Source of the DNA: Sulfurovum sp.
Lineage (GTDB): Bacteria > Campylobacterota > Campylobacteria > Campylobacterales > Sulfurovaceae
DNA: 64,000 nt
Reading direction: 5' to 3'
Assembly (NCBI GenBank): GCA_027081115.1
Contig: JALWLD010000057.1
Span: 174,497 to 238,496 of the forward strand
Numbering within the stretch: the first letter of the stretch is position 1; each line of letters begins with the position of its first letter. The notes beneath the pieces are model-generated. The model had not been told where the DNA came from and did no database searches. It saw only the letters and a program-made list of their open reading frames with translations. Both the position numbers and the translations under genes were made by a program. Positions 1 through 8,339 of this stretch are shown one piece after another.

Positions 1-2
1 AG

Positions 3-551
3 AGTCATAGCAGACAGATTCCTGTTGGGAAATATACCGCAAACTGTACCTACAATGTATTTGAGCGAAAAGATATTCCCGTAGAGGTTAAAGCGGGAGA
101 GATGGCACATGTGGATGTGGTGTTCCCATACTTCTTTGTGGAGTCGAAATGTTCAAATCCTGGTGACAGGGTAAGTTATGAAATCTATGCACAAAGTGGG
201 GAGTTGGTTTACGACAAAAGTACCACTTGCACGAAAAAGATAAAAGTAACACTAGGCGAGGGAGCATACAGCATTGAAGGTAAAGTAAAAGATGCAAAGG
301 CTACGACTAAAATAGATATTGGTTCCAAAGAGAATCAGAGTGTGGTTCTGGACTTTACAACGCAAAATCACGAAGAGGAGATACAGGCTGACACACCGGC
401 ACAACCGAGTAGCGAAGAGACAAGTAAAAGCGGCACACAAACAATAACCATCGGAGATAAAGTGATCAATATAGATGGATTGAGTGATGACGAGATCAAG
501 AAGCTAAAAGAGATGCAAAAAATGCTTCAAATGTTTGGAAACAGTAAATAG
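3..551 (+). CDS. C-terminal part of an exported/surface protein (5' end outside window)
   Basis: The reading frame is open from base 3, so the true start lies left of the window; an internal ATG at 102 is not needed and cuts a beta-rich stretch (GKYTANCTYNVFERKDIPVEV) that continues across it. 182 residues are visible: beta-strand-rich repeats resembling the accessory domains that follow VWA domains in envelope proteins, then an acidic Thr/Ser/Gln linker and a short amphipathic Met/Lys tail (KEMQKMLQMFGNSK). The tail resembles the end of the next protein. The gene heads an operon of exported proteins, 11 bp before the next gene. The VWA link is inference; without the N-terminus no family call is safe. 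Confidence 0.6.
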   Translation, partial: SHSRQIPVGKYTANCTYNVFERKDIPVEVKAGEMAHVDVVFPYFFVESKCSNPGDRVSYEIYAQSGELVYDKSTTCTKKIKVTLGEGAYSIEGKVKDAKATTKIDIGSKENQSVVLDFTTQNHEEEIQADTPAQPSSEETSKSGTQTITIGDKVINIDGLSDDEIKKLKEMQKMLQMFGNSK

Positions 552-562
552 AGGAGAAAAAA

Positions 563-1831
563 ATGATAAAGATACTACTATCGGGGTTACTCTGTTCTGC
601 ACTCTTTGCAGACTTTACACTGGAGTATCAAATAGATGGCAATGCAAAGCAGATCGTTCAGTATAAAGATGCACAGCATATCAGGATCACAACCAAGGTA
701 CCACAAGGCGGGGAGTCCGGTACTCAGCTGATTGTCGGTGACAAAAAGTATTTGGTGGTGAAAGATCACGGCAAGAAGCGTTATATGGATATGGATATGA
801 TGATGCAGCAGATGAAACAGATGCAAAGCATGATGGGAGGTGCAGTGCAAGCTGATATAGCTGAGTACGAACCTGAGTTTAAAATTGTCAAAAAAGGTAC
901 CAAGAAAAAAGTAGCAGGTATAGATGCTGAAGTGTGGACCATAGAGGTTACGTATGATGGGCAGAAAGAGCGTATGAATGTCTCTGTGACCAAAGATAAA
1001 AATATAGTGGATGCCGTACACAAATATACCGAAGTGATGAAATCTTTGAGTGGAATGGACGGGGGAGGTCAGGAGAGCCTTGCGAAGCTTATGAATATCT
1101 CCGAAGGGTATGTAGCCATAGCATTTGACGGTATGAAACTGGTCAAGTATGATACATCCGATATTCCTGACACACTCTTTGCCTTGCCGGCGGGTATGAA
1201 CATGGGTGATAAATTGCAAACAGGCAAACAGAATAGTACTGTCCAAAAGCCGCCATTTTGTCCTTTAGTGGGTGCTCACGGTAAAGCAAAACAGCTCGAT
1301 GCCATGACAAAAGAGCGTGTGCAGGGATGGAAGCGTATTGAGAGTGCCAGCTGTGGCAGTATGATGAACATGGATATGGAGAATGTGATTTACCAGAAAG
1401 GAGATGCCTACATACATTTAAGCCTCTCGGTCAATGTGCATGGAGAGAATGGGATCATTGCAAAATATAGAACCAATAACATGAAAATTTCAGAGCTTAA
1501 GAGAGGGAAAATAGAGGGTATGCGCTATCAGGCTGCCTTTCTTGAAAGGGTAGGTCAGTCTGCTATGGATATAAAGCTTCCAAATGCCATGCTTACTTTG
1601 ACAGCGACTAAAAATGTCAAAGGGGCATTACCTGACTTTGCCAAAGCAGCATTGGATCTGAAAAAATTCGTGCCTGTAAAAAAGTCAAAACCCAGTGCAG
1701 ACGATACACTGAAGTCACTTGGAGCAATGTTCGGCGGACAGGGAGGGAGCCAGCATCCATCAGGAAAACAACCAAGTCAGGTAGATATGCAAAAGGCAGC
1801 AGAGATGATGAAGAATCTCTTTGGGAAGTAA
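563..1831 (+). CDS. Exported Met-rich protein, DUF4412-like
   Basis: 422 residues with a Sec signal peptide (about 1-16, IKILLSGLLCSALFA) and a start backed by GAGGAG eight bases upstream. The N-terminal half is beta-rich and has a Met-dense stretch at about residues 75-92 (MDMDMMMQQMKQMQSMMGG) followed by a G-x-x-A-E-V-W motif (AGIDAEVWTIEV), the pattern seen in DUF4412-type periplasmic proteins. The second half (from about 230) carries two cysteines and a repeat of the same fold may be present. It ends in a Met/Lys amphipathic tail (MQKAAEMMKNLFGK) like that of the preceding gene. Role unknown; Met clusters may bind copper(I) or mediate protein contacts (inference). Confidence 0.7.
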   Translation: MIKILLSGLLCSALFADFTLEYQIDGNAKQIVQYKDAQHIRITTKVPQGGESGTQLIVGDKKYLVVKDHGKKRYMDMDMMMQQMKQMQSMMGGAVQADIAEYEPEFKIVKKGTKKKVAGIDAEVWTIEVTYDGQKERMNVSVTKDKNIVDAVHKYTEVMKSLSGMDGGGQESLAKLMNISEGYVAIAFDGMKLVKYDTSDIPDTLFALPAGMNMGDKLQTGKQNSTVQKPPFCPLVGAHGKAKQLDAMTKERVQGWKRIESASCGSMMNMDMENVIYQKGDAYIHLSLSVNVHGENGIIAKYRTNNMKISELKRGKIEGMRYQAAFLERVGQSAMDIKLPNAMLTLTATKNVKGALPDFAKAALDLKKFVPVKKSKPSADDTLKSLGAMFGGQGGSQHPSGKQPSQVDMQKAAEMMKNLFGK

Positions 1832-1834
1832 AAC

Positions 1835-1855
1835 TTAAGGAGCTTTGCTTCTTAA
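1835..1855 (+). other. Intercistronic hairpin
   Basis: TTAAGGAGC at 1835-1843 and GCTTCTTAA at 1847-1855 pair with one G-U, leaving a 3-base loop. It sits in the 42-bp gap between two genes of the left operon and just before the next ribosome binding site (AAAGGAG). There is no T-run, so it is more likely an mRNA processing or stability element than a terminator. Confidence 0.35.
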
Positions 1856-1873
1856 AAAGGAGAAAAATTTAAA

Positions 1874-3295
1874 ATGAAAGTAACATATAGTATTCTTATC
1901 ATTATTCTATTGAGTTCATATGCATTTGGCCTCAAAGGAGATAGTCCAGGGGGTAAAGTGCCTAAAAACTACGGTAAAGATATGGGAACGAGTAATAGAC
2001 AAAAAATGAAAAGCCCTTATTATAACCCAGCAGATCACGGTTGGGGTTGGGCTCTCAGGCAGTGTCAATGTTCAAAAAGTGATAATCCTTGTTGTACAGC
2101 GGAGTGTCGCCATCGATATTGTTTAAAGACAAATACCATTTCCAGTACGGTTTTTCCTCCGGAATGTGCTCCCACTGTGGCAGCTTTAAATACGTGTGAG
2201 AAAGAATATGGATTGGCAAGTCTTGCATATAAAAAAAGTAGTAATGAGGAAGAAGCAGATGGTGGAGAAAAAGGTAATATCCTTGTCGAAAAACATTCGG
2301 AATCAACTTCAGGAGAAAAAGATGAGCCTATAAAAATATATGAGGTGGAAATAAAGCAGGGGTTGTTTGTTGGCAGTAGTTTAAAGGCAATAACATTTAC
2401 CATGGATGACTCTCTGGGAAAACAGATTAGTTTCCGATATAAAACATATGATTGTACAGATGACACCATAACAGATAAAGAATATGACACATTTACATTG
2501 TCTGAAGTGAGTTCAGTTGGTGATCATGGTATTGCAAAGAGAAAAGTATTGAAAAAAATACAAGTTCCTTTTGTCTGTCGAACGCCATATTATACTGTGA
2601 CAACAATTAAAAGAGTAACTACTACTCTGGAAGCAATTGAAAGCTATAGAGGTATTGGTAGTTCTCTTAAAAGTTATGAAGAGGACAAGCATATCTACTA
2701 TATCTATGTCGATGTAGATAAAGCAAAAATAGAACAGTTGCATATGGATTCTAAATCGACACGTACGATACATAAAGAGCGTTATGAACTCAATATGAAG
2801 AGTTGTAAATACGAGGTACAGAGTAAAGATAAGGTAGTGAAAAACCTGGGAGGCTCCCCTGTGTTGAAGTCGGAAGATGCAGGCTGGGGCTTTGAGGATG
2901 ATACGAAGTTTTATGTAGATTTGCCGTCAACGCAAAAAGAACTAAGTTTTACTTGGGGTAGATTGAAAGAAGACGGCTATTACAGTAATCATATTTCATA
3001 CAAAGAAAAGATACCCCAACTTGCAAAAACGATATTGGGGAAAGCTAACGATTTGGCAACAGAGTATCGAAATGAGGCAAAAAATTCCAAGTTGATAGCA
3101 ATTTGGAAAGCACAGATTGATGCTTTTGAGCCTTCACCAGAGAATCGATGTGGTGGAAAGGTGGCATTGGAAAGTGCGCTTATTCCACCTGTAGATGGTA
3201 TGCAAGATCCAGAGATTGAATTTAAGATCTATATTAGGCAATCTACTGAAGAGGAGAAAGAGGTGATGAAAGCCTATTTGAAAGGAAAATTCTAA
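1874..3295 (+). CDS. Exported cysteine-rich protein of unknown function
   Basis: 473 residues with a clear signal peptide (1-19, ending SSYAFG) and AAAGGAG upstream of the ATG. After the signal, a cysteine-dense block (about residues 63-110) has eight cysteines, including CQC and CC pairs, which suggests disulfides in the periplasm or outside the cell. A charged Glu/Lys linker follows, then a large beta-rich region with scattered cysteines (about 160-470). I recognise no catalytic motif. Position and direction place it in the left-end operon with other signal-bearing proteins. G+C is lower here than in the genes on either side, which may point to a different history. Confidence 0.65.
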   Translation: MKVTYSILIIILLSSYAFGLKGDSPGGKVPKNYGKDMGTSNRQKMKSPYYNPADHGWGWALRQCQCSKSDNPCCTAECRHRYCLKTNTISSTVFPPECAPTVAALNTCEKEYGLASLAYKKSSNEEEADGGEKGNILVEKHSESTSGEKDEPIKIYEVEIKQGLFVGSSLKAITFTMDDSLGKQISFRYKTYDCTDDTITDKEYDTFTLSEVSSVGDHGIAKRKVLKKIQVPFVCRTPYYTVTTIKRVTTTLEAIESYRGIGSSLKSYEEDKHIYYIYVDVDKAKIEQLHMDSKSTRTIHKERYELNMKSCKYEVQSKDKVVKNLGGSPVLKSEDAGWGFEDDTKFYVDLPSTQKELSFTWGRLKEDGYYSNHISYKEKIPQLAKTILGKANDLATEYRNEAKNSKLIAIWKAQIDAFEPSPENRCGGKVALESALIPPVDGMQDPEIEFKIYIRQSTEEEKEVMKAYLKGKF

Positions 3296-3340
3296 ACTAT
3301 GGGCTTTCTATCGATATCCATCAAAGCAAAAGGAGAAAAA

Positions 3341-3763
3341 ATGTTTGAGAAAAAAAGAGTAACAGCGGCAGTGGCAATTGTGATATTGAGTACATCAATG
3401 GTGCTTGCGGCAGATGTGAATCCAAAGGATTACAAAGAAGTAAGAATACAAAGCAATCTCTCTAAAGCGATCATTAAAAAGAGTATGCAAAAGATAAAGG
3501 CAAATGGGCTTAAAGCAGTTGTGGATCCGAAGTTTGACTGTAAAAGCATTGGCTACAGCAGTAAAGATGTAGTTGCTTCCGGCACGATGTACGGTACGAA
3601 TAGAAAAGATGGTGGCATCAACATTAGCGGTACGGGTGATTTTAAGGCGTATAGCTATGCACGCTATGCAAAAAACGGAAAAGAGTGCAGAGAAAAGAGC
3701 TATACCAAAGCGTATGATCCTGACAGGTACGGCAAGCATAGTATTGCAATCCTGTTCAAATAA
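3341..3763 (+). CDS. Small exported basic protein, unknown function
   Basis: 140 residues from the ATG at 3341, chosen because AAAGGAG lies seven bases before it and because it yields a clean signal peptide (MFEKKRVTAAVAIVILSTS then VLAA); an ATG at 3299 in the same frame would add 14 residues ahead of the signal and lacks a good ribosome binding site. The mature part is about 115 residues, basic, with two cysteines (FDCKS and KECRE) that could form one disulfide, and a Gly/Tyr-rich middle. No family recognised. Fifth-from-left style placement in the exported-protein operon suggests an envelope role. Confidence 0.6.
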   Translation: MFEKKRVTAAVAIVILSTSMVLAADVNPKDYKEVRIQSNLSKAIIKKSMQKIKANGLKAVVDPKFDCKSIGYSSKDVVASGTMYGTNRKDGGINISGTGDFKAYSYARYAKNGKECREKSYTKAYDPDRYGKHSIAILFK

Positions 3764-3876
3764 AGTCGAATGTAAACACAGTGAGATCAGATAGTAAAAG
3801 AGGCAGAAATGAAGCGAAGATATTGCCATGCGTTGATTGAAAAGTCAACTGTCAATTAAAACAGGAGGAGAGAAAA

Positions 3877-4284
3877 ATGAAGAAAGTAAAAACGGTAGGG
3901 TTGATTGTAGGTTTAAGTGTAAGTCTGTTTGCCGGAAGAGCAGATATGTATATGGAAGAGTGTAACAACGGAGAAGCTGAGATGTGTCAAATGGCGGCAC
4001 AGTTTCTTGCCTCTGAGCATAAAACGGCAGAAGCAAACAGATATTACAAAAAAGTAGTAAAACTTACGCGTAAAGCATGTGATGGTGGTGACTGGAGTGC
4101 CTGTGACAATATGGGCACTTTTTATACGAAAGGGTTAGTGGTGAAGAAGAGTAAAGCAGAAGCAAAAAAAGCATACGAGAAAACACTAAAAATTTTAAAT
4201 AAAAACTGTAAAAAAGGTGACCAAGACAGCTGTGGTGCTATTGAATATATCAATAAGAAAATGAAAAAACTATTATCTGTCTGA
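3877..4284 (+). CDS. Short cysteine-rich Sel1-like repeat protein, exported
   Basis: 135 residues, signal peptide 1-20 (GLIVGLSVSLFAG) and AGGAGGAG upstream. Three cysteine-pair helical hairpins are visible (ECNNGEAEMC, ACDGGDWSAC, NCKKGDQDSC), the spacing typical of the Helicobacter/Campylobacter Hcp cysteine-rich Sel1 proteins, in which each repeat is pinned by one disulfide. With only about three repeats it is much shorter than typical Hcp proteins. A larger relative is encoded 1.7 kb downstream in the same operon. Such repeats act as protein-binding scaffolds in the periplasm; the partner here is unknown. It follows the longest gap of the operon (113 bp), so an internal promoter is possible. 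Confidence 0.75.
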   Translation: MKKVKTVGLIVGLSVSLFAGRADMYMEECNNGEAEMCQMAAQFLASEHKTAEANRYYKKVVKLTRKACDGGDWSACDNMGTFYTKGLVVKKSKAEAKKAYEKTLKILNKNCKKGDQDSCGAIEYINKKMKKLLSV

Positions 4285-4306
4285 CAAGAGAGGGGTAAAG
4301 GAAAGA

Positions 4307-5257
4307 ATGTTCATCAAAGTATTATTCATAACATTATGGCTGATGTTGGCAAATACACTTCAGGCAAAAGAGTACCCCACGCTTACTATGGGAGTAGAAC
4401 GTGTTTCAGGTTCCTATATCGGCAGATGGGAGAGAGACAAGTTTTTAGATGGTCTGGAAAAAGAACTTTCAAGAAGAGGCCACATACAATTGGAAAGAGG
4501 TGCTCCTTTTTTGCTGGCCGTCAGCATCTCTGGTTACTCCAAAAACTTTGGAAAAGCCACGGGTAAATTTATGGGCAGCAGACAGTACCGCTTCAAACAA
4601 AGTGTACGACTAAAGGCACGTTATGAAGTCTTTGAGCGTAGGGGACGAGAACTTTACCACGGGACACTGCCGTACAATGTTCGTATGGATACCGGTTTAT
4701 CCCTCTCATACCAGGATGCCATGATGAAGGCCCGTGAGCGTATGCTTGAGGGCTTGGGTGAGCGTGTGGGAGAGCGCATCAATGAGCGTTTTCATTTCAT
4801 GGTAGATTTTGAAGATCAGATGGATGGTCAATATGGCTCTCCTCAGCCAAAGAAGAGAAAGAATGCACATAAACGTTCCGGTTCTGCTACGCTCTCATCA
4901 GGGGGCAGCCTTGACTTTGAGAGTGAAAAAACAGCTAAGAAAAATAGCTGGGGAGACCTGAAATGGGAGGCGATGTATGGTAAAACAGATATGCATTTCT
5001 TCAGGCCGCAAGGGCGTGCGCGTTTTACTGTGGTGAAAGGGAAATCTTACAGCAGTATTGACAAATCTTATGTGAAAAGAAAAAAACTTTCAGGAGCCCC
5101 TGTAACGGTGCCTGACCATAGTCGGGAGTTTAGAAAAGGAACGGTACTGGTCTTCAAAACGCAAGAGGGGCATTACGGGAAAATGAAAATAGTCGGATTC
5201 AAACGTAAGGGTGATGTCAAGCGCTATGCTCTTCGTGTGGAGTGGAGACTTTTTTAA
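4307..5257 (+). CDS. Exported protein of unknown function
   Basis: 316 residues with a signal peptide of about 20 residues (ending NTLQA). Residues 25-180 look like an alpha/beta domain of the LpoB/CsgG-like kind (a strand, an amphipathic helix with RDKFLDGLEKEL, then a long Arg/Glu-rich helix MKARERMLEGLGERVGERI); this is a weak structural impression. A basic, low-complexity linker (about 180-215) leads to a beta-rich C-terminal domain. It lies 22 bp after the short Sel1-like gene and 22 bp before the next exported protein, so co-transcription is likely. No enzyme motif is seen. Confidence 0.6.
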   Translation: MFIKVLFITLWLMLANTLQAKEYPTLTMGVERVSGSYIGRWERDKFLDGLEKELSRRGHIQLERGAPFLLAVSISGYSKNFGKATGKFMGSRQYRFKQSVRLKARYEVFERRGRELYHGTLPYNVRMDTGLSLSYQDAMMKARERMLEGLGERVGERINERFHFMVDFEDQMDGQYGSPQPKKRKNAHKRSGSATLSSGGSLDFESEKTAKKNSWGDLKWEAMYGKTDMHFFRPQGRARFTVVKGKSYSSIDKSYVKRKKLSGAPVTVPDHSREFRKGTVLVFKTQEGHYGKMKIVGFKRKGDVKRYALRVEWRLF

Positions 5258-5279
5258 AAGGGAAAGAGGGATAAAAAAG

Positions 5280-5942
5280 ATGATAAAAACGATAGTGGTA
5301 GTCATGTTGCTTGGCAGTTTGAGTGCCATGGCACAGCCAAACAGTGTAAAGTTGGAGCGGGGTGAGAAAAAGTTTAAACCTTTTTCTCACTACAGCACGA
5401 TGAAAGCGTATCATCTCTCTTGGCCTATTGTCCATTTTGATGTTGTGGAATATGATGTGACAAAAGAGCTTAAACCTAAAAAAGAAGGGGTATTCAGGAC
5501 GCTGTTCAGAGCAGGTCCGGTGCAGATGAACAAGACCCGAAAAGCGGAACTTGTATGGCTCTCCAAGGCTATTCTTAAAAAATCATATTTTTGGAAAAGA
5601 GAGATACCGCTTTTTGCCGACTACGTTTTTTACAGCTTGCGTTTTATAGAGAAGGGGGACCCCCGTTTTAAAGCGATTGAAACTCTGCAGGAGGTCAAGG
5701 AGATGCTTGGAAGCATTGACACAGAGGCTAAACTGCTTTTGTGGATCACCGCAAGTGAGAAGTGGTACCCTGCACCCTATAGTTACAAAAAAGAGGGAAA
5801 GCTTTATCGTGTCAGGTTCCTCTTTAAGCAGAGCTGCGATACCTATGAACTGCTGTGTTATTACAACAAAAATGGTGATGTGGTAAAAAATAAAAAGATC
5901 AATCAGAAACACATCAAAGAGTGTTCTGAAATCATGATATAG
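5280..5942 (+). CDS. Exported protein of unknown function
   Basis: 220 residues from ATG 5280, preceded by AAAGAGGG; the in-frame upstream ATG at 5211 lies inside the previous gene and would bury the signal peptide (MIKTIVVVMLLGSLSAMAQ). The mature protein is basic and alpha/beta with one cysteine pair near the C-terminus (QSCDTYELLCYYNKNGDVV), a small hairpin with the look of a nuclear-transport-factor-like or lipoprotein fold, but this is not a family call. Thirteen bases separate it from the following Sel1 gene. Confidence 0.6.
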   Translation: MIKTIVVVMLLGSLSAMAQPNSVKLERGEKKFKPFSHYSTMKAYHLSWPIVHFDVVEYDVTKELKPKKEGVFRTLFRAGPVQMNKTRKAELVWLSKAILKKSYFWKREIPLFADYVFYSLRFIEKGDPRFKAIETLQEVKEMLGSIDTEAKLLLWITASEKWYPAPYSYKKEGKLYRVRFLFKQSCDTYELLCYYNKNGDVVKNKKINQKHIKECSEIMI

Positions 5943-5955
5943 AAGGCAGGTTTCC

Positions 5956-6828
5956 ATGAGAATTTTGATGATTGTGTTGCTGTTCTGCCTGGCACCATTG
6001 GGCGCATCCTCTTTTTTAAGTTACCAAAAAGCTTGCATAAATGGTAATAGTGCAAAGTGTTATGCGCTGGGAGATATGTTTCTCAGAGGGGAGCAAGTAC
6101 GGCTGGACCATGCAGAAGCAAAGCGTTATTTTGAAAAGAGCTGTAATGAGGGATTTGCAAAAAGCTGTGTGCGTTTGGGTGACATGTATGAACGCGCACT
6201 GGGTGTCGAAAAAGAGCTGAAAAAGGCAAAGGCCTATTATGAAAAGGGTGCCGAACTTGGTGACGGTGAGGGGTATTACCACATTGCCCAAATGAAAAAA
6301 ACTCACAATAAACTATACTACTATGCCCTGGCATGTGAATATGGAAGTGCCAATGGATGTTTTCAAATGAAGATGGCGTATCGGTACGGAAAGGGTGTAA
6401 AAAAGAGTGAACAACTTGCCCTGAAGTATGCTGAAAAAAATTGCAAGCTATCCAAATACGCCTGCGCGACGCTTGGCAGCATATATGAAAAGGCAGAACT
6501 TGGAGTAAAAAAAGAGTTTAAAAAAGCGGTTTTTTATTACCAAAAAGCATGTGCTGTAAAGAGTGCAGAGGGGTGCTACAAACTTGGCAATATGTACTAC
6601 TTTGGCAAAGGGGTAAAACAGAGTCATACAAAAGCGCTGAAGCATTACAAACAGGCTTGTGATAAAACAGGTCAATATGGTATGCCAAAAGGGTGTAACA
6701 ACCTTGCTGTTTTGTATGAAAAGGGCAGGGGTGTCAAAAAAGACAGACAGAAAGCATACGCTTTCTATAAGAGGGCTTGTGACTATGGGTATCAACTGGC
6801 CTGTATGACCTTGAAAGGATTTAAATGA
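5956..6828 (+). CDS. Hcp-type cysteine-rich Sel1-repeat protein, exported
   Basis: 290 residues: signal peptide (1-17) then about eight Sel1/TPR-like repeats, most carrying the C-x7to9-C hairpin (ACINGNSAKC, SCNEGFAKSC, ACAVKSAEGC, ACDYGYQLAC) and the LGDMY/YGKGV signatures. This matches the Helicobacter Hcp family of secreted cysteine-rich proteins, known as all-alpha disulfide-bridged solenoids that bind peptidoglycan-related or protein ligands. The third repeat lacks its cysteines (GAELGDGEGYYHI). The gene overlaps the next by four bases (ATGA), pointing to translational coupling with the SH3 protein, so the two probably act together at the cell wall. Confidence 0.85.
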   Translation: MRILMIVLLFCLAPLGASSFLSYQKACINGNSAKCYALGDMFLRGEQVRLDHAEAKRYFEKSCNEGFAKSCVRLGDMYERALGVEKELKKAKAYYEKGAELGDGEGYYHIAQMKKTHNKLYYYALACEYGSANGCFQMKMAYRYGKGVKKSEQLALKYAEKNCKLSKYACATLGSIYEKAELGVKKEFKKAVFYYQKACAVKSAEGCYKLGNMYYFGKGVKQSHTKALKHYKQACDKTGQYGMPKGCNNLAVLYEKGRGVKKDRQKAYAFYKRACDYGYQLACMTLKGFK

Positions 6829-7904
6829 ATTTAGGTAAAACAGTTTTCATGTTATGTTTGAGTTTTGTTTTTCTGGAGGCCAGTGCCAATTGGCACAATG
6901 CACTTTTTGCGAGTGTCGTAAATGTCAAAAGTAATGATAGACTCAATGTCAGACAGAAAGCAGACTACAGGTCAAAAAAAGTTTCAGAGTTGCCACCTGG
7001 AGCCTATGTGGGGGTAGAGAGGTGTGAAGCAGTCAAATCTTCAACCTGGTGTCGTGTCTACCCTTTGGTTATTCAGCACTATGAACATTTTGCAGAAGAA
7101 ACTGATGCTGGCTGGGTGAATGCAAAGTATCTCTCGTTTTCAGATAGAGGCTATGTACTGGTGGACGGTAAAGCGAACTGTGACTATGTCATACAGTGCA
7201 AAGCGGACAAGTGTGAGTGGGTACGTGACTATGAAACAGATGATGCCAACGAGATAAAGCGCCTTAAAACGGAGTGGATAGAGAGAAAAAGGCTGCGGGG
7301 AGAGAGCCGTTTTGGTGCCTCCTCTTCCGATCCGAAGATCAACCCGGAGGGTGATATCTGCAATGCTGCCATGTATATTGACGATTATCTGGAAAACAGA
7401 CGTTTGAAAGTATTCGCCGATCAAACGCAGAATGAAGCATATCGGGTACTATTGACATTTATGAAAACATTTTCTCACCTTGAACCACAGACGATCGCAG
7501 CATTTGTCCACCCGACAGCCGGACTCACATTGAGTTACTACACAGCTTTTGGCAGGGGTGACAAACATTTTACAGCTGAACAGATCAGAAAGATTAATGT
7601 ACTGAGCGAAGATAAACAGTTTTGGGGATATACCGACGGCAAAGGGGATGCGGTCTATATGACGCTCTATGACTTTCTCAGCTTTCTGCCACATGAGACT
7701 GAGCATATTCGCGAGATCAAGCCTCTCAAGGCACTCAAGGGCTTTCACTGTGCTAAAAATGCCGAATGTCAGGGCTACGAAGTGTTGTGGTATGACAAAC
7801 CCAGAGAGGAGGATCTCTCCTGGAAAGGGTTGGTAGTGATCTTGCAGAAGTATCAGGGGAAGTGGTATGTGACTGCACTCCTTAAGGATCGATGGACCAT
7901 TTAG
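6825..7904 (+). CDS. Exported protein with N-terminal bacterial SH3 domain
   Basis: 359 residues. Signal peptide about 1-22; a bacterial SH3 (SH3b) domain follows at about 28-105 with the hallmark R-L-N-V-R (NDRLNVRQKADYRSKKVSELPPG) and a closing GWVNAKYL. The rest (about 110-359) is a mixed alpha/beta region with cysteine pairs (NCDYVIQCKADKCEW; HCAKNAECQG) and no known catalytic motif. SH3b domains bind cell-wall peptides, so a peptidoglycan-associated role fits. The start overlaps the stop of the Sel1-repeat gene by four bases. It is the last gene of the operon; 58 bp follow before yjdM. Confidence 0.75.
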   Translation: MNLGKTVFMLCLSFVFLEASANWHNALFASVVNVKSNDRLNVRQKADYRSKKVSELPPGAYVGVERCEAVKSSTWCRVYPLVIQHYEHFAEETDAGWVNAKYLSFSDRGYVLVDGKANCDYVIQCKADKCEWVRDYETDDANEIKRLKTEWIERKRLRGESRFGASSSDPKINPEGDICNAAMYIDDYLENRRLKVFADQTQNEAYRVLLTFMKTFSHLEPQTIAAFVHPTAGLTLSYYTAFGRGDKHFTAEQIRKINVLSEDKQFWGYTDGKGDAVYMTLYDFLSFLPHETEHIREIKPLKALKGFHCAKNAECQGYEVLWYDKPREEDLSWKGLVVILQKYQGKWYVTALLKDRWTI

Positions 7905-7962
7905 CCTTTAATAAAATAAGAGTAAAATACACACCAAGTTTCAATTATACAAAGGAAAAACC

Positions 7963-8313
7963 ATGGAAAACATCCCTAATTGTCCAAAGTGCGGCAGTGA
8001 ATATACTTATGAGGACGGCAGTCTTTACATTTGTCCCGAGTGTGCGCACGAGTGGAGTAAAGAAGAGGCAGCGGCTGAAGAAGCGGAAGCAGTACTGGTT
8101 GTAAAAGATGCCAATGGTAATATCCTTGAAGAGGGTGATACGGTTACTGTCATTAAAGACCTTAAGGTCAAAGGTAGCAGTGATGGGATTAAAGTCGGTA
8201 CCAAAATCAAAGGAATTCGACTTGTTGAAGGTAATGATGGTCACAATATTGACTGTAAAGTACCCGGTGTAGGTGCAATTAAACTCAAGCAGGAGTTTGT
8301 AAAGAAGGCATAA
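7963..8313 (+). CDS. yjdM: YjdM/PhnA family zinc-ribbon protein
   Basis: 116 residues matching the PhnA/YjdM family in full: an N-terminal zinc ribbon with two CxxC pairs ([11 protein letters not shown] and ICPECAHEW) and the C-terminal SH3-like core with [16 protein letters not shown] and the [12 protein letters not shown] block. The family name comes from the E. coli phosphonate operon, but its members are not needed for phosphonate use and the biochemical role is unsettled. Start chosen at ATG 7963 with AAAGGA upstream. It stands alone between the left operon and a J-domain gene 26 bp downstream. Confidence 0.93.
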   Translation: MENIPNCPKCGSEYTYEDGSLYICPECAHEWSKEEAAAEEAEAVLVVKDANGNILEEGDTVTVIKDLKVKGSSDGIKVGTKIKGIRLVEGNDGHNIDCKVPGVGAIKLKQEFVKKA

Positions 8314-8339
8314 GCTTTTTTTATGATGGGTAATGTCTT

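Noticed and set aside
587-1246. Long minus-strand frame opposite the exported Met-rich gene
   Set aside because: It lies entirely opposite a gene with a good ribosome site, signal peptide and clear protein-like composition; the frame itself is rich in Cys, His and Phe without any domain sense.
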